64,000 nucleotides of DNA from Diphasiastrum complanatum (lineage: Eukaryota; Streptophyta; Lycopodiopsida; Lycopodiales; Lycopodiaceae), in the NCBI GenBank assembly GCA_029204225.1, contig CM055105.1, positions 12,990,721 through 13,054,720 of the forward strand, written 5' to 3'. Shown in pieces: positions 50,255 to 62,700 of the stretch. Position 1 is the stretch's first letter; the number at the start of each line of letters is the position of its first letter. A model generated the notes under the pieces. The model was not told where the DNA came from, made no database searches, and saw only the letters and a program-made list of their open reading frames with translations. The translations under genes were made by a program, and so were the position numbers.

Positions 50255-52073
50255 ATCACATAGTCCCTCTTGACAAGTCAAGACCACACCCTTTGAACCC
50301 TTCAATTTATAGCATAACAAGTTAAAATATAGCTGTATAAAGTCTTACAATATAGAGTACCAAAAAGCAAAGCAGTTTTAGGACACCCAGTTGTTACCTG
50401 CCACCATCCCACACAACAAAATCGCACAAGTTAGTTATGTGAGGAAGACAGGTGTCATAGCTAAGCATCAGTTGTCATCCATGTCCGAAACAAGATTCAC
50501 TACTTTGTCAGCTTGATTGCAATTAAAAATAATACGTCAAATCTTCCCAAACATTCATTCCATAAATAGCAATATATTTTGCCCTTTTTAATGTAACCGT
50601 ATCTAGAGCATATGCCTGCCATACTAGCCCCAAGGACATCCCATGCAAAGTTTGGGAGTTCAAGCACCTTCCGGCTTGGGCAAATCCATGCCATTCAAGC
50701 ACGTCAAAGTAAACTCTACATAAATCCATAGATTACTTACACAGGCTGCTCTTACATTTTTTTTTTTAAAACCGAAACTTGTAAAAAGATAGAAAAATGC
50801 CAATGCTTACAAATCTAAAAGCATTAACTGTGAGCATCTATTTGGATCATAAGTTTTCTTTCAAAAAAAAAAAACTTCTATCGTGACTCTTGAAGTCCCA
50901 TATGTATGTATGAGACGTATATCAGTGTAGAGTGATACTACCTTCCATGCTGGTAATCTTCACAAAGCTTTATACATGAATGCGAGGTGAGGTCATCTCT
51001 TGCGAGCTACCCATCTCCTTACTACTTTACGCAAACCTTGCTAAAGTATTACTGATTTCAAGCCAAAAGTAGATTCTTAATGATTGTGCAATCTCCTTCT
51101 AAAAGTATCGTATTATTACATTGGTGTTAAATTCAATCACACAGAATCATAGTTAAAGCCAATACTAACGTATTCAAAAGTAATAGAGTCATTCCTTTAT
51201 GAACATGCAGTTCGCATATCAGCACTTGTACAAAGCATAAAGTTGTTTATATTATCCTTGTGTTTACAACCGATAATATTCTCAGAGCCTCGTAACGCAT
51301 ACTATAGTTATGTCAGTAAATTAACCGTTTGCTTGCAAGTGGAGTGAGCAAACATGCAAGCAATATACTTATTGATGTCAAAACGTCTAACTAAGACCAA
51401 TTGGAGCCATTATGGGTGGCAACATACATCCAATCAAGTGCAGAGACAACACGTACATCATCAACATTAACATTTACTTCTGCTACTCAGAAAACAACAA
51501 GAATGAAGCGCGGTCCATCACGTTTTTGATGGCCACTTTCTTTGATAAATGCATGGAGCAGCACATCTTCTACACAAGTATGTGAATAATCAAGGAAAAT
51601 CACAGATGATCTCATGATCCACTGGCCATATAAAAACCCGCTGGCCATCGGCCATTCAACCATCACGTCTATACACCAAATAAGTATACAAAGTAGGTGA
51701 AAAACCTCAAGTGCCAGTGCGTTGTCCACCAGCGACTACCCTCTACATGCAAAGATGGGTATTATACCTATGAGAATGTCCACTCTTGCTCTTGAGCCAG
51801 CGCTTGATTGTAGAAGCATCTAACAAGTGTTTGGAGGCCAAAAAATACTATCAATCAACAATATTTACAACCAACTGTGATCTTGATCCCTACAACAAAT
51901 CTAGCACATGTATACCTTCAAAAGCGAGTTATTTTTACACCATATCATTGATAGTACTCTTACCTTCACTTGTAGTTTTGTTCACATGATTACTCTTCCA
52001 AAGGCATACACATGTCTCCTCTTATCCAAGTAGCAACAATCACGATAGAGAAGAAAACGAGAGAACAACAGCA

Positions 52074-52203
<130 letters not shown>

Positions 52204-52428
52204 TAATGTTTTTGTGATACCTTTACCATTCTATGCTTTCAGTCTAATTGGTCTATGATGTCATATAAATTACATGTAGAATACTCTCATCTTTGTCTTT
52301 TTTTCATTTCATTGTGCGTACAAAAAGCCAAGAGGAGATGGGCGTGAGACATTTCTTTTTTCTTGTCTCATTCCTACTTTCTGTGCTAACTTATCCTTGG
52401 CTAAAAGCATGATTTGGTGGTACAACAT

Positions 52429-52655
52429 GTCAATAATCTGATGAGCACTATCAATCAATCACCATAAGCAATCACCAAGAGAAAGAGGAAGAACACACCA
52501 TCACAATATTACACTAACTGAAAGAGAGTACAATGAACTTTGAATATATATAGAGAAAAAACTAGTAGTTGACTATAGACTAGCCTACAGCTACTTACAG
52601 CTGGTAACAACTGTCAACAGTAAATCATAAACAGTAACAAGTTTATCATTGGTTT
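52429..52655 (-). mobile_element. candidate 3' LTR of minus-strand copia derivative
   Basis: Directly downstream (minus strand) of the RNase H stop and a purine-rich GAGGAAGAGA. It contains ATATATATTCAAAG and a CTCTCTTTCAG pyrimidine stretch typical of a promoter and R region. Its plus-strand start TGTCAATAATC does not match the start of the LTR at 54549, so the two ends may come from different families. Confidence 0.35.
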
Positions 52656-52679
52656 CTCTTCCTCAATGATAAAATTACA

Positions 52680-53915
52680 TTATTCTATTCCTAATAAAGT
52701 ACGAAACTTTTCAAATTTACATCTACCCAATGACTTAGTAAAATTATCTGCCATTTGTTCTTTAGATTTACAAAAAATAAGATCAATGGTTCCATCAAGT
52801 ATTTTCTCTAGAACAAAGTGATAATGTATTTCAATGTGCTTGGTTCGAGCATGTAGAACTGGATTTTTGGCAAGGTGAATGCAGCTTTGGTTGTCGCAAG
52901 AGATAGTAGTCGCATCCACCTATGGTTGACCTAAATCAACAAGCAATCTTCGTAGCCATACCGCTTCCTATGTAGCATTGCTGAGTGCACGATATTCAGC
53001 TTCTGTCGAAGATAAGACTACTATAGGTTGTTTTTTGCTGCTCCATGAAACTGCAGTTGTACCATAACTGATGAATGTATGACCACTGGTAGATCTTCTA
53101 TCATCAATATTTTCTGCCCAATTAGCATCTGTGTAACCTACCAACATTGGCGCTTCAGGCTGATCATACTATTCAACGTCCCTCGTACCTGAGAATACAT
53201 TTAGTAGACTTCCAGTGTGCTTGACTAGGATTTTGCATAAATTGACTAACAACACCAACAACATAAGAAATATCAGGTCATGTGTGTGTCAAGCAGATCA
53301 AACTACCCACAGGCTGCCTGTACAAGTAAGCATCCACTTTCTAAGATTCATCATATGCAGTAAGCTTCATGTTGACATCCATCGATGTACTCAAAGGCTT
53401 ACAAGTCTTGGATTGCAAAGCTTTGGACCAAATTTGAAAAGTCACTCCCTAGACCATTAAGGACAAATTGAACAAGCTCACCATCTTGAATCTTCTCTCC
53501 AATGGAAGCTAACTCCCTATTGAGAGACTTGATTTTGAGCACATAATCCTATGCACTCTCATCACTCCTCTTTATGCTTTGTAGAATCTGATTCCTAAGC
53601 ACGAGAACCCTCGAAGTGTTACTAGACTCATAAATTGATTTTAAAGATTCCCAAGCCTCTTTAGCACTTTTACATGATGATACTTCCCTCAAAAGATCAT
53701 TGCTTACATTCATCTTAATATAGTGAAGTGCAAGCCTAGACCTCTTCTTGTATCTCACTCATTCATGTGCACCTAGAGGTTCATCTTCATCATCAATTAG
53801 AAACTATAAAGATCCTGGAGCACCATGAATGACTCCATCCTCACTTTCCAAATAGCATAATTGGTAGAATTTAACCTCTCACTAGCTTCTAGAAGGTAGG
53901 CTCCCACTGATCCCA
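52680..53915 (-). pseudogene. internally deleted Ty1/copia element (Gag joined to RT C-terminus and RNase H)
   Basis: The minus-strand Gag starts near 53915 (MGSVGAYLLEASERLNSTNY). It continues through ALHYIKMNVSNDLLREVSSC and SSNTSRVLVLRNQILQSIKR to LVQSFAIQD near 53410. The next codons belong to the C-terminal end of copia RT (KPLSTSMDVNMKLTAYDES, then DAYLYRQPVGSL and VVGVVSQFMQNPSQAHWKS). RNase H follows, ending SCDNQSCIHLAKNPVLHART, QMADNFTKSLG and FRTLLGIE at 52680. Knuckle, protease, integrase and most of RT are absent. Stops occur in Gag (near 53807) and in RT (53345, 53285). The design parallels the mini-element at 526-1287, but the breakpoints differ. Confidence 0.75.
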
Positions 53916-54536
53916 TCTTACCAGTGAAATTCTACACACAAGATATAGATTTGGTTGAACTCGAAAGTCACAAAGGTTTCTTACTTGCAGTGTTTCACTC
54001 AAATTTGATTTCTAACCAACAAATGGATTTGTAATCATAGTTCTATCACTCCCTCACAAAGTTGGAATGAAGATAAGATGAAATGAAAACTACTCTCAAG
54101 CAAATCTTGCCAATCTTGGCTATTTTTAGAAAATAGAATGACTCTATCTCTCTCTATCACTTTGATGTACTTTCAAGACCTGTTTTTCAATTTAAGAAGG
54201 TCTGAAATCAGCCTAGATTAATTAGTTCTCATGAAACAAGTTCAAAACTAATTAATGACAAGTGATCTTGGTAGCTTATCCTATGATTTGCACCAAAAAT
54301 TACATTAAACTGACTCCAGATAAAATTATAGTGATCCAATGAATATAGGGGTTTAAATGCTGGTTTGGAGTTGCCCACACATGTGAAAAGTATGGATTTT
54401 GATCCACAAGAAGTTTGGGATCAAATTCTCTCACCAATTCCAGGATAGCAGCTCGCCCTTCCAATACTAGATTTTTGCACCAGAAACTTGTTAAAACTGG
54501 ATTAGTTTTAGACATTGATCAATAACCTTGTACTTG

Positions 54537-54548
54537 GCTCTGATACCA
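54537..54548 (-). promoter_or_regulatory. copia primer-binding site (initiator tRNA-Met)
   Basis: The minus strand reads TGGTATCAGAGC, about 620 bases upstream of the Gag start at 53915. Confidence 0.7.
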
Positions 54549-55060
54549 TGTTGAAAGTACAGTACTAAGGACCATAAATGGATCTTTGAATGATCCACAA
54601 GGCTGATTGTGTGTTTGTTAAGCAATCTATCAGATACTAGTCATCAGAAAACAAGATCTAGTTTAGCAGCTTGATAGAAAACAAGTAGAGACAATCAAAG
54701 CATTGATCATGAACTATAATCCGAGTTCCCACGTGTGAAAATTAGGTTGTAGTACAGCCTGTAGACAGATTTTGAAGTGTGCCAAAGTTGGGTTTCATTG
54801 GAATCAATCACAATCACAATACATAGAGAGAAAATCTGTGTTTCTCCTTGAGGCTCAAAAAGTTTCTATCTCCTCACTATGGAGAATGGAAATACATAGT
54901 AAAAGACACTTCCTTTGCAAAGTTAGGTGAAAATCCAGCATGTAATAAGGAAGTAGACTCAACTTTCTTGCCCTAAAATGAAAACCCTAGCCTAGATCCA
55001 AGAGTCATGTTTGGTAGGTGCATGGTAGGTACAAATCTCATCATAAATCAAGGTCTAGAT
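54549..55060 (-). mobile_element. 5' LTR of the minus-strand copia derivative
   Basis: The plus strand begins TGTTGAAAGTACAG next to the primer site. Features such as an ACGTGTGAA block (54728) recall the LTR at 63633 onward, so the elements look related. The outer limit is approximate. Confidence 0.45.
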
Positions 55061-55487
55061 ACTACAAAGTAGGAATCACTACCAAATGGACACAACCACT
55101 CCTCTTGACTCGTGATAACCTACATTAGGTGTGAGTTGACAAGTGGCACTTTGGCCATTCAAGTGACTAACAGAAAATATTGACAAAATATACAATATTC
55201 TACATGGCTAGATTTGCCAATATAGGCAATTTTTCACAAGCTAGAAGTCAAATTTGAGATAATCAAGACAAGTGAAACCTTTGTGAGTTTCTAGATTTAA
55301 ATCACTTCCAATTTTCTTGAGAATTGTTTTGTAGAATCCTTCCTAATTGTTCTTTTGAATCAAGATCATGGGGATCTTGCCACTTGTGTCTTTGTGAACA
55401 TCAAGTGAGTTGCTAGTGAGGCAAATTTTGGAAAAGAACCTAGGGAGGGCCGAGAATGGTACATCAATAGTACAAGTCTTTAGGAAG

Positions 55488-55776
55488 ATGGGGTCCATTA
55501 GTGAATTTCTTCTTGAACCTAGTGAGAGGTTGAATTCTACAAACTACTCAATATGGAAGGTAAGAATGGAGTCATTATTGATACTCCATGATCTCTTTGA
55601 CATTGTCCTAGATTAAGAGGATGAGTCTCTTGGAGGACAAGAGTTGGTAAAGTACAAGAAGAAGGCTAACATTGCATTGCATTAAGATGAATGTTAGTAA
55701 TGACCTTCTAAAGGAAATGTCCTCTTGTACTTCATCCAAGGAAGCTTGGGATTCTTTGAAATCTATATATGAATCA
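55488..55776 (+). pseudogene. plus-strand copia Gag N-terminal fragment
   Basis: Starts MGSISEFLLEPSERLNSTNY at 55488 and stops at 55616. After a frameshift near 55675 it continues as IKMNVSNDLLKEMSSCTSSK and WDSLKSIYES, then ends abruptly. It is closely related to the minus-strand Gag at 53915 and to the N-terminus of the 1084-aa protein at 63031. Upstream sequence (55220-55300) resembles the leader of those elements. The piece is head to head with the minus-strand derivative. Confidence 0.7.
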
Positions 55777-56774
55777 TTTGAGTTTTTGGTGGGCATTTGC
55801 TGCCCCCTGCCGCATGGTGCAATGACAACGTGTTGGGGCCAAAGCAGAAGGCAATGCAGTGCCTTTAAGGCTCAGTGATCCTGGATGAGCCTCCACAATG
55901 AGCCCCCAGAAATGAACTATTTTCATTTTCTGCCCACATGTGCTTCGCGATGAGCTCCTCTAGCTCATCATGAATGACAACTACTAATCACAATGGTTAA
56001 AACTAACCTCTAACAACACACACATGAGCTAAAACTAGTGCGTTTTCTGACTAGAGACCAAAAAGGAAGGAAAAAAGATGTCATAAAATGTGACTGGTCT
56101 TCCAACTGCTAACCACAGTGGTGACCATGCTCTGAGGTAAACTAGACGTGAGGTTGCAGCTCATCCTAGCACTCCACGCTCATCTTGGAACAGTGATTTT
56201 GCTCGTCCTGCCTGGATGAGCAGTGCTCATCTTGCCTCATCCTGGATGAGATTGAGGATGAGCATGACAAAACAACTCATTTGGCCAGGCTCAAAGAGAT
56301 GGAAGATTGGAAGTAGCCATAACAAAGGTATCCAAAACAAGTGGGAAATTAGGAAAACAAGGGAAAGTGGCTAGGCCACATGAACCTGCCTTGGTTAAAG
56401 CATATTTAGGTAGGTTCATTTTATAGTTTTTTTAATGTTTCTTTCTTCCTTTACTAAAGACACTCTCCCTCTCTCTATAGTCTCTAAAATTGATAAAAGA
56501 AAATCCAAATGTAATAGCTTAAAATGGGAATTTTTTTAATATTCAGCAATGATTACGAAAGTATGGATGATCCCATAGTATTGGGCACAATAAGCCATTC
56601 GTTGTTGTTTTTTACTATACCGAATTTTGAGATGAAATAGAGAAGATATAAATATTGGAATATCAATGCTCGTGAAAAAATTAGGGACTATCTAAAAAAT
56701 AAACAATGAGTTAAAATCGAAAAGATATGGATGTCGGAAAATCGACAAATGAATTTCATGAGATCTAATTGATA

Positions 56775-56925
56775 TTTTTTCTAGATGTCGATATCGATCT
56801 TGACTATCGACTATCTTGGCTACATCGACTATCGACCATCTCGACTTTCGACCATTTTGCCTATCTCGACCACTTCGACTATTCTAATGACATCAAGTCT
56901 AGACTATCCCAATTATCTTGACCTT
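56775..56925 (+). repeat. degenerate TCGACTATC array
   Basis: Short units TCGACTATC, TCGACCATC, TCGACTTTC and TCGACCACT follow one another with a spacing of about 8-18 bases. It is a decayed simple or minisatellite array. Confidence 0.7.
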
Positions 56926-57034
56926 CAGGACTAATAATCTAGTGAACATCATATTTTGATGAGTGATGACAACTGATTGGGTTAGAAGGAATTACAAGAT
57001 AGACTTAACACTCACCTTTTCGTAATTCTCTACA

Positions 57035-57178
57035 TAGATTGTGATTACCCTGTAAATAAGCAAGTGTAGAGTTGCGGATCAATATCAATAGATAGTGCAA
57101 ATAAATAGATTGTGATTACCTTGTAAATAAGCAAGTGTAGAGCTGCGGATCAATATAAATAGATAGTGCGAATAATAG
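57035..57178 (+). repeat. 71-bp direct tandem duplication
   Basis: TAGATTGTGATTACC at 57035 recurs at 57106. The 71-bp units differ at about five positions and by one deleted base. Confidence 0.9.
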
Positions 57179-59222
57179 ACACATACAAAGAGAGATGCAC
57201 TTGTAGTATTGTAGCCTCTAGTGCCATTGAGTTAGAGGAAGAATGTGATAATCTACTTAATCCATGTATTTGTGTTTCAAAATAAATGTTAGCATAAATG
57301 TAGGGGACAATGTCCAATTTGGGGTGATGAGTGGCAAATGATACATTGAATTTTTTCAAGACATTTTCGAGAGGATAGTAGAGAGCAAATAATGATGAAA
57401 AGATCTTTCTTACTTGAAGTTTGCTTAAAGAGGATAGTTAGTAATGTTTGTAAGTTCCAAGACTAATAAATTGTTTTGGCAATTGAGATTGTGGATACAA
57501 AATATGTGGCCCACTTACTTGGGATGATGGTAGGAAAATGTGCAAGAAGAGGTGAGGAGACATGATAATGGCGTCTTCAAGTGGTTGAAGCTTACACTTT
57601 GACTTTTTGAAACCCTTAATGGTGTCCAATCCTAACCAAACTTCATGACAACCTTAGGACAACATCATTAGCCATTGATTTTATGAATAACACCAAAAAC
57701 ATTGAAAAACCACCAAAAAACCATGTTTTTTGACCATTTTTCAAATTCTTGTGGATCAAACCCACATGCAAGTGCAATCAGGCCATATCCACTGTATGCA
57801 AGCACTAAAAGTTCTGACTTTAGTCAATCATAGTTCATATAGCCCATTTCTAGCCCAAAAACCACAATTTTTGCGTAAAAATCACTATCTAAGTCCAATT
57901 TTGACTTTTCAACTAGCATGCAATCATTAGAATCAAACATAATGACAGGAAAACAGCAAGTACAAATCTGAAAAACATTCATGAACAGTAGCTTTGATAA
58001 ATTTCAAGCACAAACATTGAATACTAGCTCAAAAATCTCAAAAAATCGTCAAAACTCCATAAATTTCCATTATTTTCTATGGAAAATTTCCATAATAATG
58101 ATCATTAGGCTAAAAGCAAACCAAAATCAGAGAAGCCACTTACTTGGAGGTCAATTCCACCACCAGGAAGTAAAAAGCAAGGAGGAAATACCAAAAAGCT
58201 AGGAAAAAACAAAAAGCAACTCCACCTTCTGATTGATGCAAAGACGGTGAAGACCTACCTAGATCTCGTTGCATGCAACTGAAAGGACACCTGTAGAGCC
58301 AAACCACCCAACCAACAGAAAACGGATAGTCAAATCCCTAATTGCTTCATCGTCGAGCCATGATGATTGAATGCAAGAGAGGAGACGACCCTGGCTCTTG
58401 GAAATAGGAAAAGGGAATGAGGATTAGGAAGAGTTTCAATAGGTTATATGCTTTCGAAAAGCTAGAGAATGTTTCCTCTAGGATCCTTCCAATCCTATCA
58501 AAAGCATTTGACCTCCTATTCTTGCACAAAGGTTGTCAAATCATCATGCAAAAGCTCCATAGGTCCAATTAGAGCACCTAGGCCCTCACAAGGTTATTAA
58601 TTACATTTCTAACCTAGTCCAGAATGACATGGCGTAACTAATAATCTAGTACAACTGGAGTACAGGATATCCAAGTCTAGGATTAACAATCGTCACAAGA
58701 GGTGCTTGCCTAATCTTGATGTAGACCAAAATAAAATTCAAAATCTTTGGGCATTATGGTGACCCTCTTTCCATGAATGACAAAAAAAGCTTCAAGAAAT
58801 CTATTTAAGACAATTTTTTGTGGCACCTTGCAAGGCCTGCAGGGCAATGACCCTGAATCCAACAAATTGGCCTAAGTTTCTTGTAATATCTCTAGTTGTT
58901 TTAGGAATTGCCAACTCTGCTGACCCTCTATAATTTTCTAAAATTCACAATGTCTTAATGCCCCCCTCCTGCATCTATGACATGTACCAAAAGAGGCACA
59001 CACGTGCTTCAAAAGGTTTAACAATGCCATTGTGTCTGGTTGTAGACTTTACATAACTTATCATAAATCCTATGTTGTACAGGCCATTGGATATTTTTTT
59101 CAGTGGACCAATAAGTTTTTATGTAGAAATATGAGTTTTTAGATAGCTGACCCTATAGTTTTCTCAAAATTTTTGACAGAAAACGAAGTAATCTACAAAC
59201 CTACAAATACACAATCAAGCAA

Positions 59223-59380
59223 ATGATGCTACGTGCGTCTATGGGAAGGAGCTATTTTGTAATCAACGATGACGAATGATGCTATGAGCTACTATGTGAA
59301 GGAGCTCTTTTGTGATCATTTTAAAGAATGATGCTACGAGCTTCTTTATGACAGATCCTTCCATAATCAACTGTAAAGAA
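59223..59380 (+). repeat. 52-bp tandem repeat x 3
   Basis: Units start ATGATGCTAC or ATGATGCTAT at 59223, 59276 and 59328, with period 52-53. The third copy is the most divergent. Confidence 0.85.
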
Positions 59381-59776
59381 ATTGTAGGTCAGTAAATACC
59401 TTAGAAATTTGCAATTTTTATAAAAATATTGACTAGATTAGAAAATCCAATCTTTTAAGGTGATATCAAAACAATTACTAAAAACTAGTAGAACATTATC
59501 TTGAGTCATTGAAAAGTACACATATGAATCAAAATCAGTCTCTATCAAAACATACATGGCAATCATATTTCAAATGAAGTGTCGGTGCAACGAGAAGATC
59601 TACTGCCACAATGAAAAAGCTAGCTTGGGTGAAAAAGTAAGATGAGAAAAAGGAGCGTAGAAGGTCAAGGAAGAAACATAGAAGAGAAAAAGAGGAAGAA
59701 GAAAGGTATGATTTGAAACAAAATGATGTTGCAATTGCTTGCTATTTGAATTATCACTTGTTGTACTAGGGAGTCA

Positions 59777-62700
59777 TTAAGTCATTGTTGTCCAATTTGT
59801 AGCGTCTATGCTTGGACTTGGAACTCCATCTTGCCACAAGAAACCATCAAACCTTGGAAATCCATGAGTAGGTGAGTACATAAATGATGCAAATCCAGCA
59901 CCACATGACTCCATAAACCAAGTAAGTTGCACTAGTCCATCTTCAAGATCTACTTGACACAAGAAAATGACCATGAATTCACCAAAAATTGACAAGCTCC
60001 AACCATTGGCATCAAGTAGCTCAACACTTGAGAACTTGATCATAGATGAGTGACATAATGAACCTCCAATAGCTTCATTTCCATCAGCAAAACCAGCCAA
60101 GAATGCTAGTACAACTCCAACAATAAGATATTGCAAGACAATGTAGCTAGTTTGTCCATATCTTGACAATTTGCACACATCCCGAAATAGCTCAAACATG
60201 AGATAGAACAAGTAAAGTAAACTTGAACAGCACTTCTTTGCTGCTCCTTTGACCTTACTTGAGTCTTCAATAAGCTGCAAAAACATATCCATAACATCTT
60301 TGCCAAATAGCCTTCCTTTGATGCTCTTGACTAGCTCCAAATTGCCACCTTTCCTTTTGTGTTGTTGAAGCCCTTTGAGACCAACCTCTTGATCTTCCTC
60401 TTGATCATCAAAGTCATTGAACAAACTTTGTTTTCCAGATCCATTACTTGCTTTTCCAGTATGAAAACCATGAGAACCAATATCCACTTGCATAGCATCA
60501 TCTACACAAAAAAATTCTCCAAAACATGTGAGTAAAGCAAAGTGTGTTGCTTCCACTTGCTTACCTTTCTCTTGATCATCAAAGATATCAAAGATATGAA
60601 TATCTTCATACCTGAACCTCTGAAAATACTCCCTCTCAAACATATGATCAATATCCAACAATAACTCATCAATGCTTGATCTTGAATTTCCACAAAGGTT
60701 AGTGAAAACAATGTCACCAATGTCACCATCATAAATCAAAAGATAGATTCCAAACTTTCCATCCAACATGAAGTAGAGTAAGTGAAGATGAGTATCAAAC
60801 CTAAGAAATCCAACCCTCTTGAGTTCATACAAAACCTCAATAAGCTCACCAATGAGATCTCCCTTGTCTTGAAGAAATTGCCTCTCGATTTGTTCCATGT
60901 AGTCTTCTCTAACCAACCTTTTGCCATCTCGATCATGAGTGATCAATTCACAATCATAGAATCCTTTGAGTTGATGAAGATATGTGAGATCCATGCCTTG
61001 GATCTTCCCAAGAACCAATCTTCCATTGCTCTTTCCTTGATAAGACTCCCTCTTAATGATTGCATCATAAGAAGTAGAAACCTCAAAAATATTAGAAGCC
61101 ATGAAAAATATGATTAGTACCTTCAACATAAGGATGATTGAAGTACTCTCTTTTTTCAAACAAGAACTTCTACTCAATTTTTTAGGTAATGAATCATATG
61201 ATAATGATTCTTCCTCACTATCATTCACAATGACATCATTCAAAGTACATCCTACTTTGAACTCTTCACATACTTCTCTTCTTCTTGACTTGTGACTATC
61301 TCCCTCACCAAGTCTCTTGATAGAACCATTTGATCTACTTTCTTTATGAAGAAATGTGACTCCACTTGCTGCAAAAATGACTTTCTTGGACTCATCACAA
61401 AAGAATGTAGAAGAACCACCTCCTTCATGAATGCACCTAGCAACATCTTTTTCCATATGATCAAAGAAATCATTAGCAACAATCTTTTCCAAGGAAGAAC
61501 CTTCACCACCTCCATTGATGAAGTTAGCTCTTTCCTTACCTTTTGCATGCTTGCACTTGCCATGAAGAACCATTGAAACACCATCATTATCCTCAAGACT
61601 AGCCAAGTTAGCACAAAGATGAACATCTCCAAGAAGCATATTAGATCTTGACCTAGATCTAGCATAAGGAAGCTTGTTAGACTTTGCATAAGATCCACCA
61701 ATCTTATTGATTCTAAAAAGGAACTTTGGAAAGTTGAGACCAATCTCCTTTTCCATTCCATCCTTTTTGTTAGCCATAACAAAAGCATCAAGCTTGAAAA
61801 GTCTACCTTGTTTATTGCCCCTAGCAACCAAGATTTCTTCCTTTGTAATGAAACAAGCATCACCACCAACCTTTACCATGTATCCTTTCTTTATCATTTG
61901 ACCAACACTTAGAAAATCCTTTGAAAGTGAAGGAATGTAAATAACACCATCAAGTCTTGCTTTCCTATTAGTAGAGAGACAAATAGGAATTGAACCAATA
62001 CCTTCAATCACACACTCACCACCATTGGCCATGTGAATTGCTTTCTTGGCTCCATCATAAGTGACCAAAGAAGTAAAGAACTCTTTGTGACTAGTCATGT
62101 GTGAACTAGCTCCACTATCAATCCACCATGAATCTTTGTCACCTTCACTTGACATTGGACTTGAAGAACACATCAAAAGAGAATCACCACCACCTAGATC
62201 CTCATCATTAGTAGTAAAGTTGATTTGCTTGCTACCTTCATCTCTTTGCTTCTTCAAACATTCATTTGCAAAATGCCCTTTGATTCCACAATAAAAGCAT
62301 TTCAACTTAGACTTATCTTTCTTTTTGCCAAAAGAGAAAGTCTCACCTTTATCTTGCCCTTTAAACCACTTGCCTTTGCCTTTGCCCTTGAACTTGTCTT
62401 TGATGAACATAGCCTCCTCTTCATAATGAGATGTCGATGTAGATCCACCTCTTCTTGATTGAAGCCTATACTCCTCATTCACCAAGATCTCTTGCAAATC
62501 CACAATACTTGGCAAAGTCTTTTGAATAGCAAAACTTTGAACAAGATTAGCATGATCATCCAACAAGCCATTAAGTATAACTTGAACAAGTTCTACCTCC
62601 TTAATGCTTTCATCAATACATGCTAACTCATCATTGAATGCTTTAACCCTCAAAACAAAAGCATGAGTACCCTCTTCCTTATTTTGCAAACTTTGAAAGA

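Larger units (their letters stand above)
55777..59222. other. unassigned intergenic sequence with local repeats
   Basis: No coding sequence recognised. 55870-56280 is rich in CTCATC/GATGAG words, including the palindrome CTCATCCTGGATGAG at 56236. Two tandem repeats are listed separately. CAGGAGGGGGGCATT on the minus strand near 58976-58962 could be a polypurine tract for an upstream minus-strand copia element, but the LTR that should follow is not confirmed. Confidence 0.4.

Noticed and set aside
61252-61869. 205-aa minus-strand frame inside the 1084-aa ORF
   Set aside because: A shifted frame of the longer reading; Leu/Met-rich as expected from that shift. No start context or domain.
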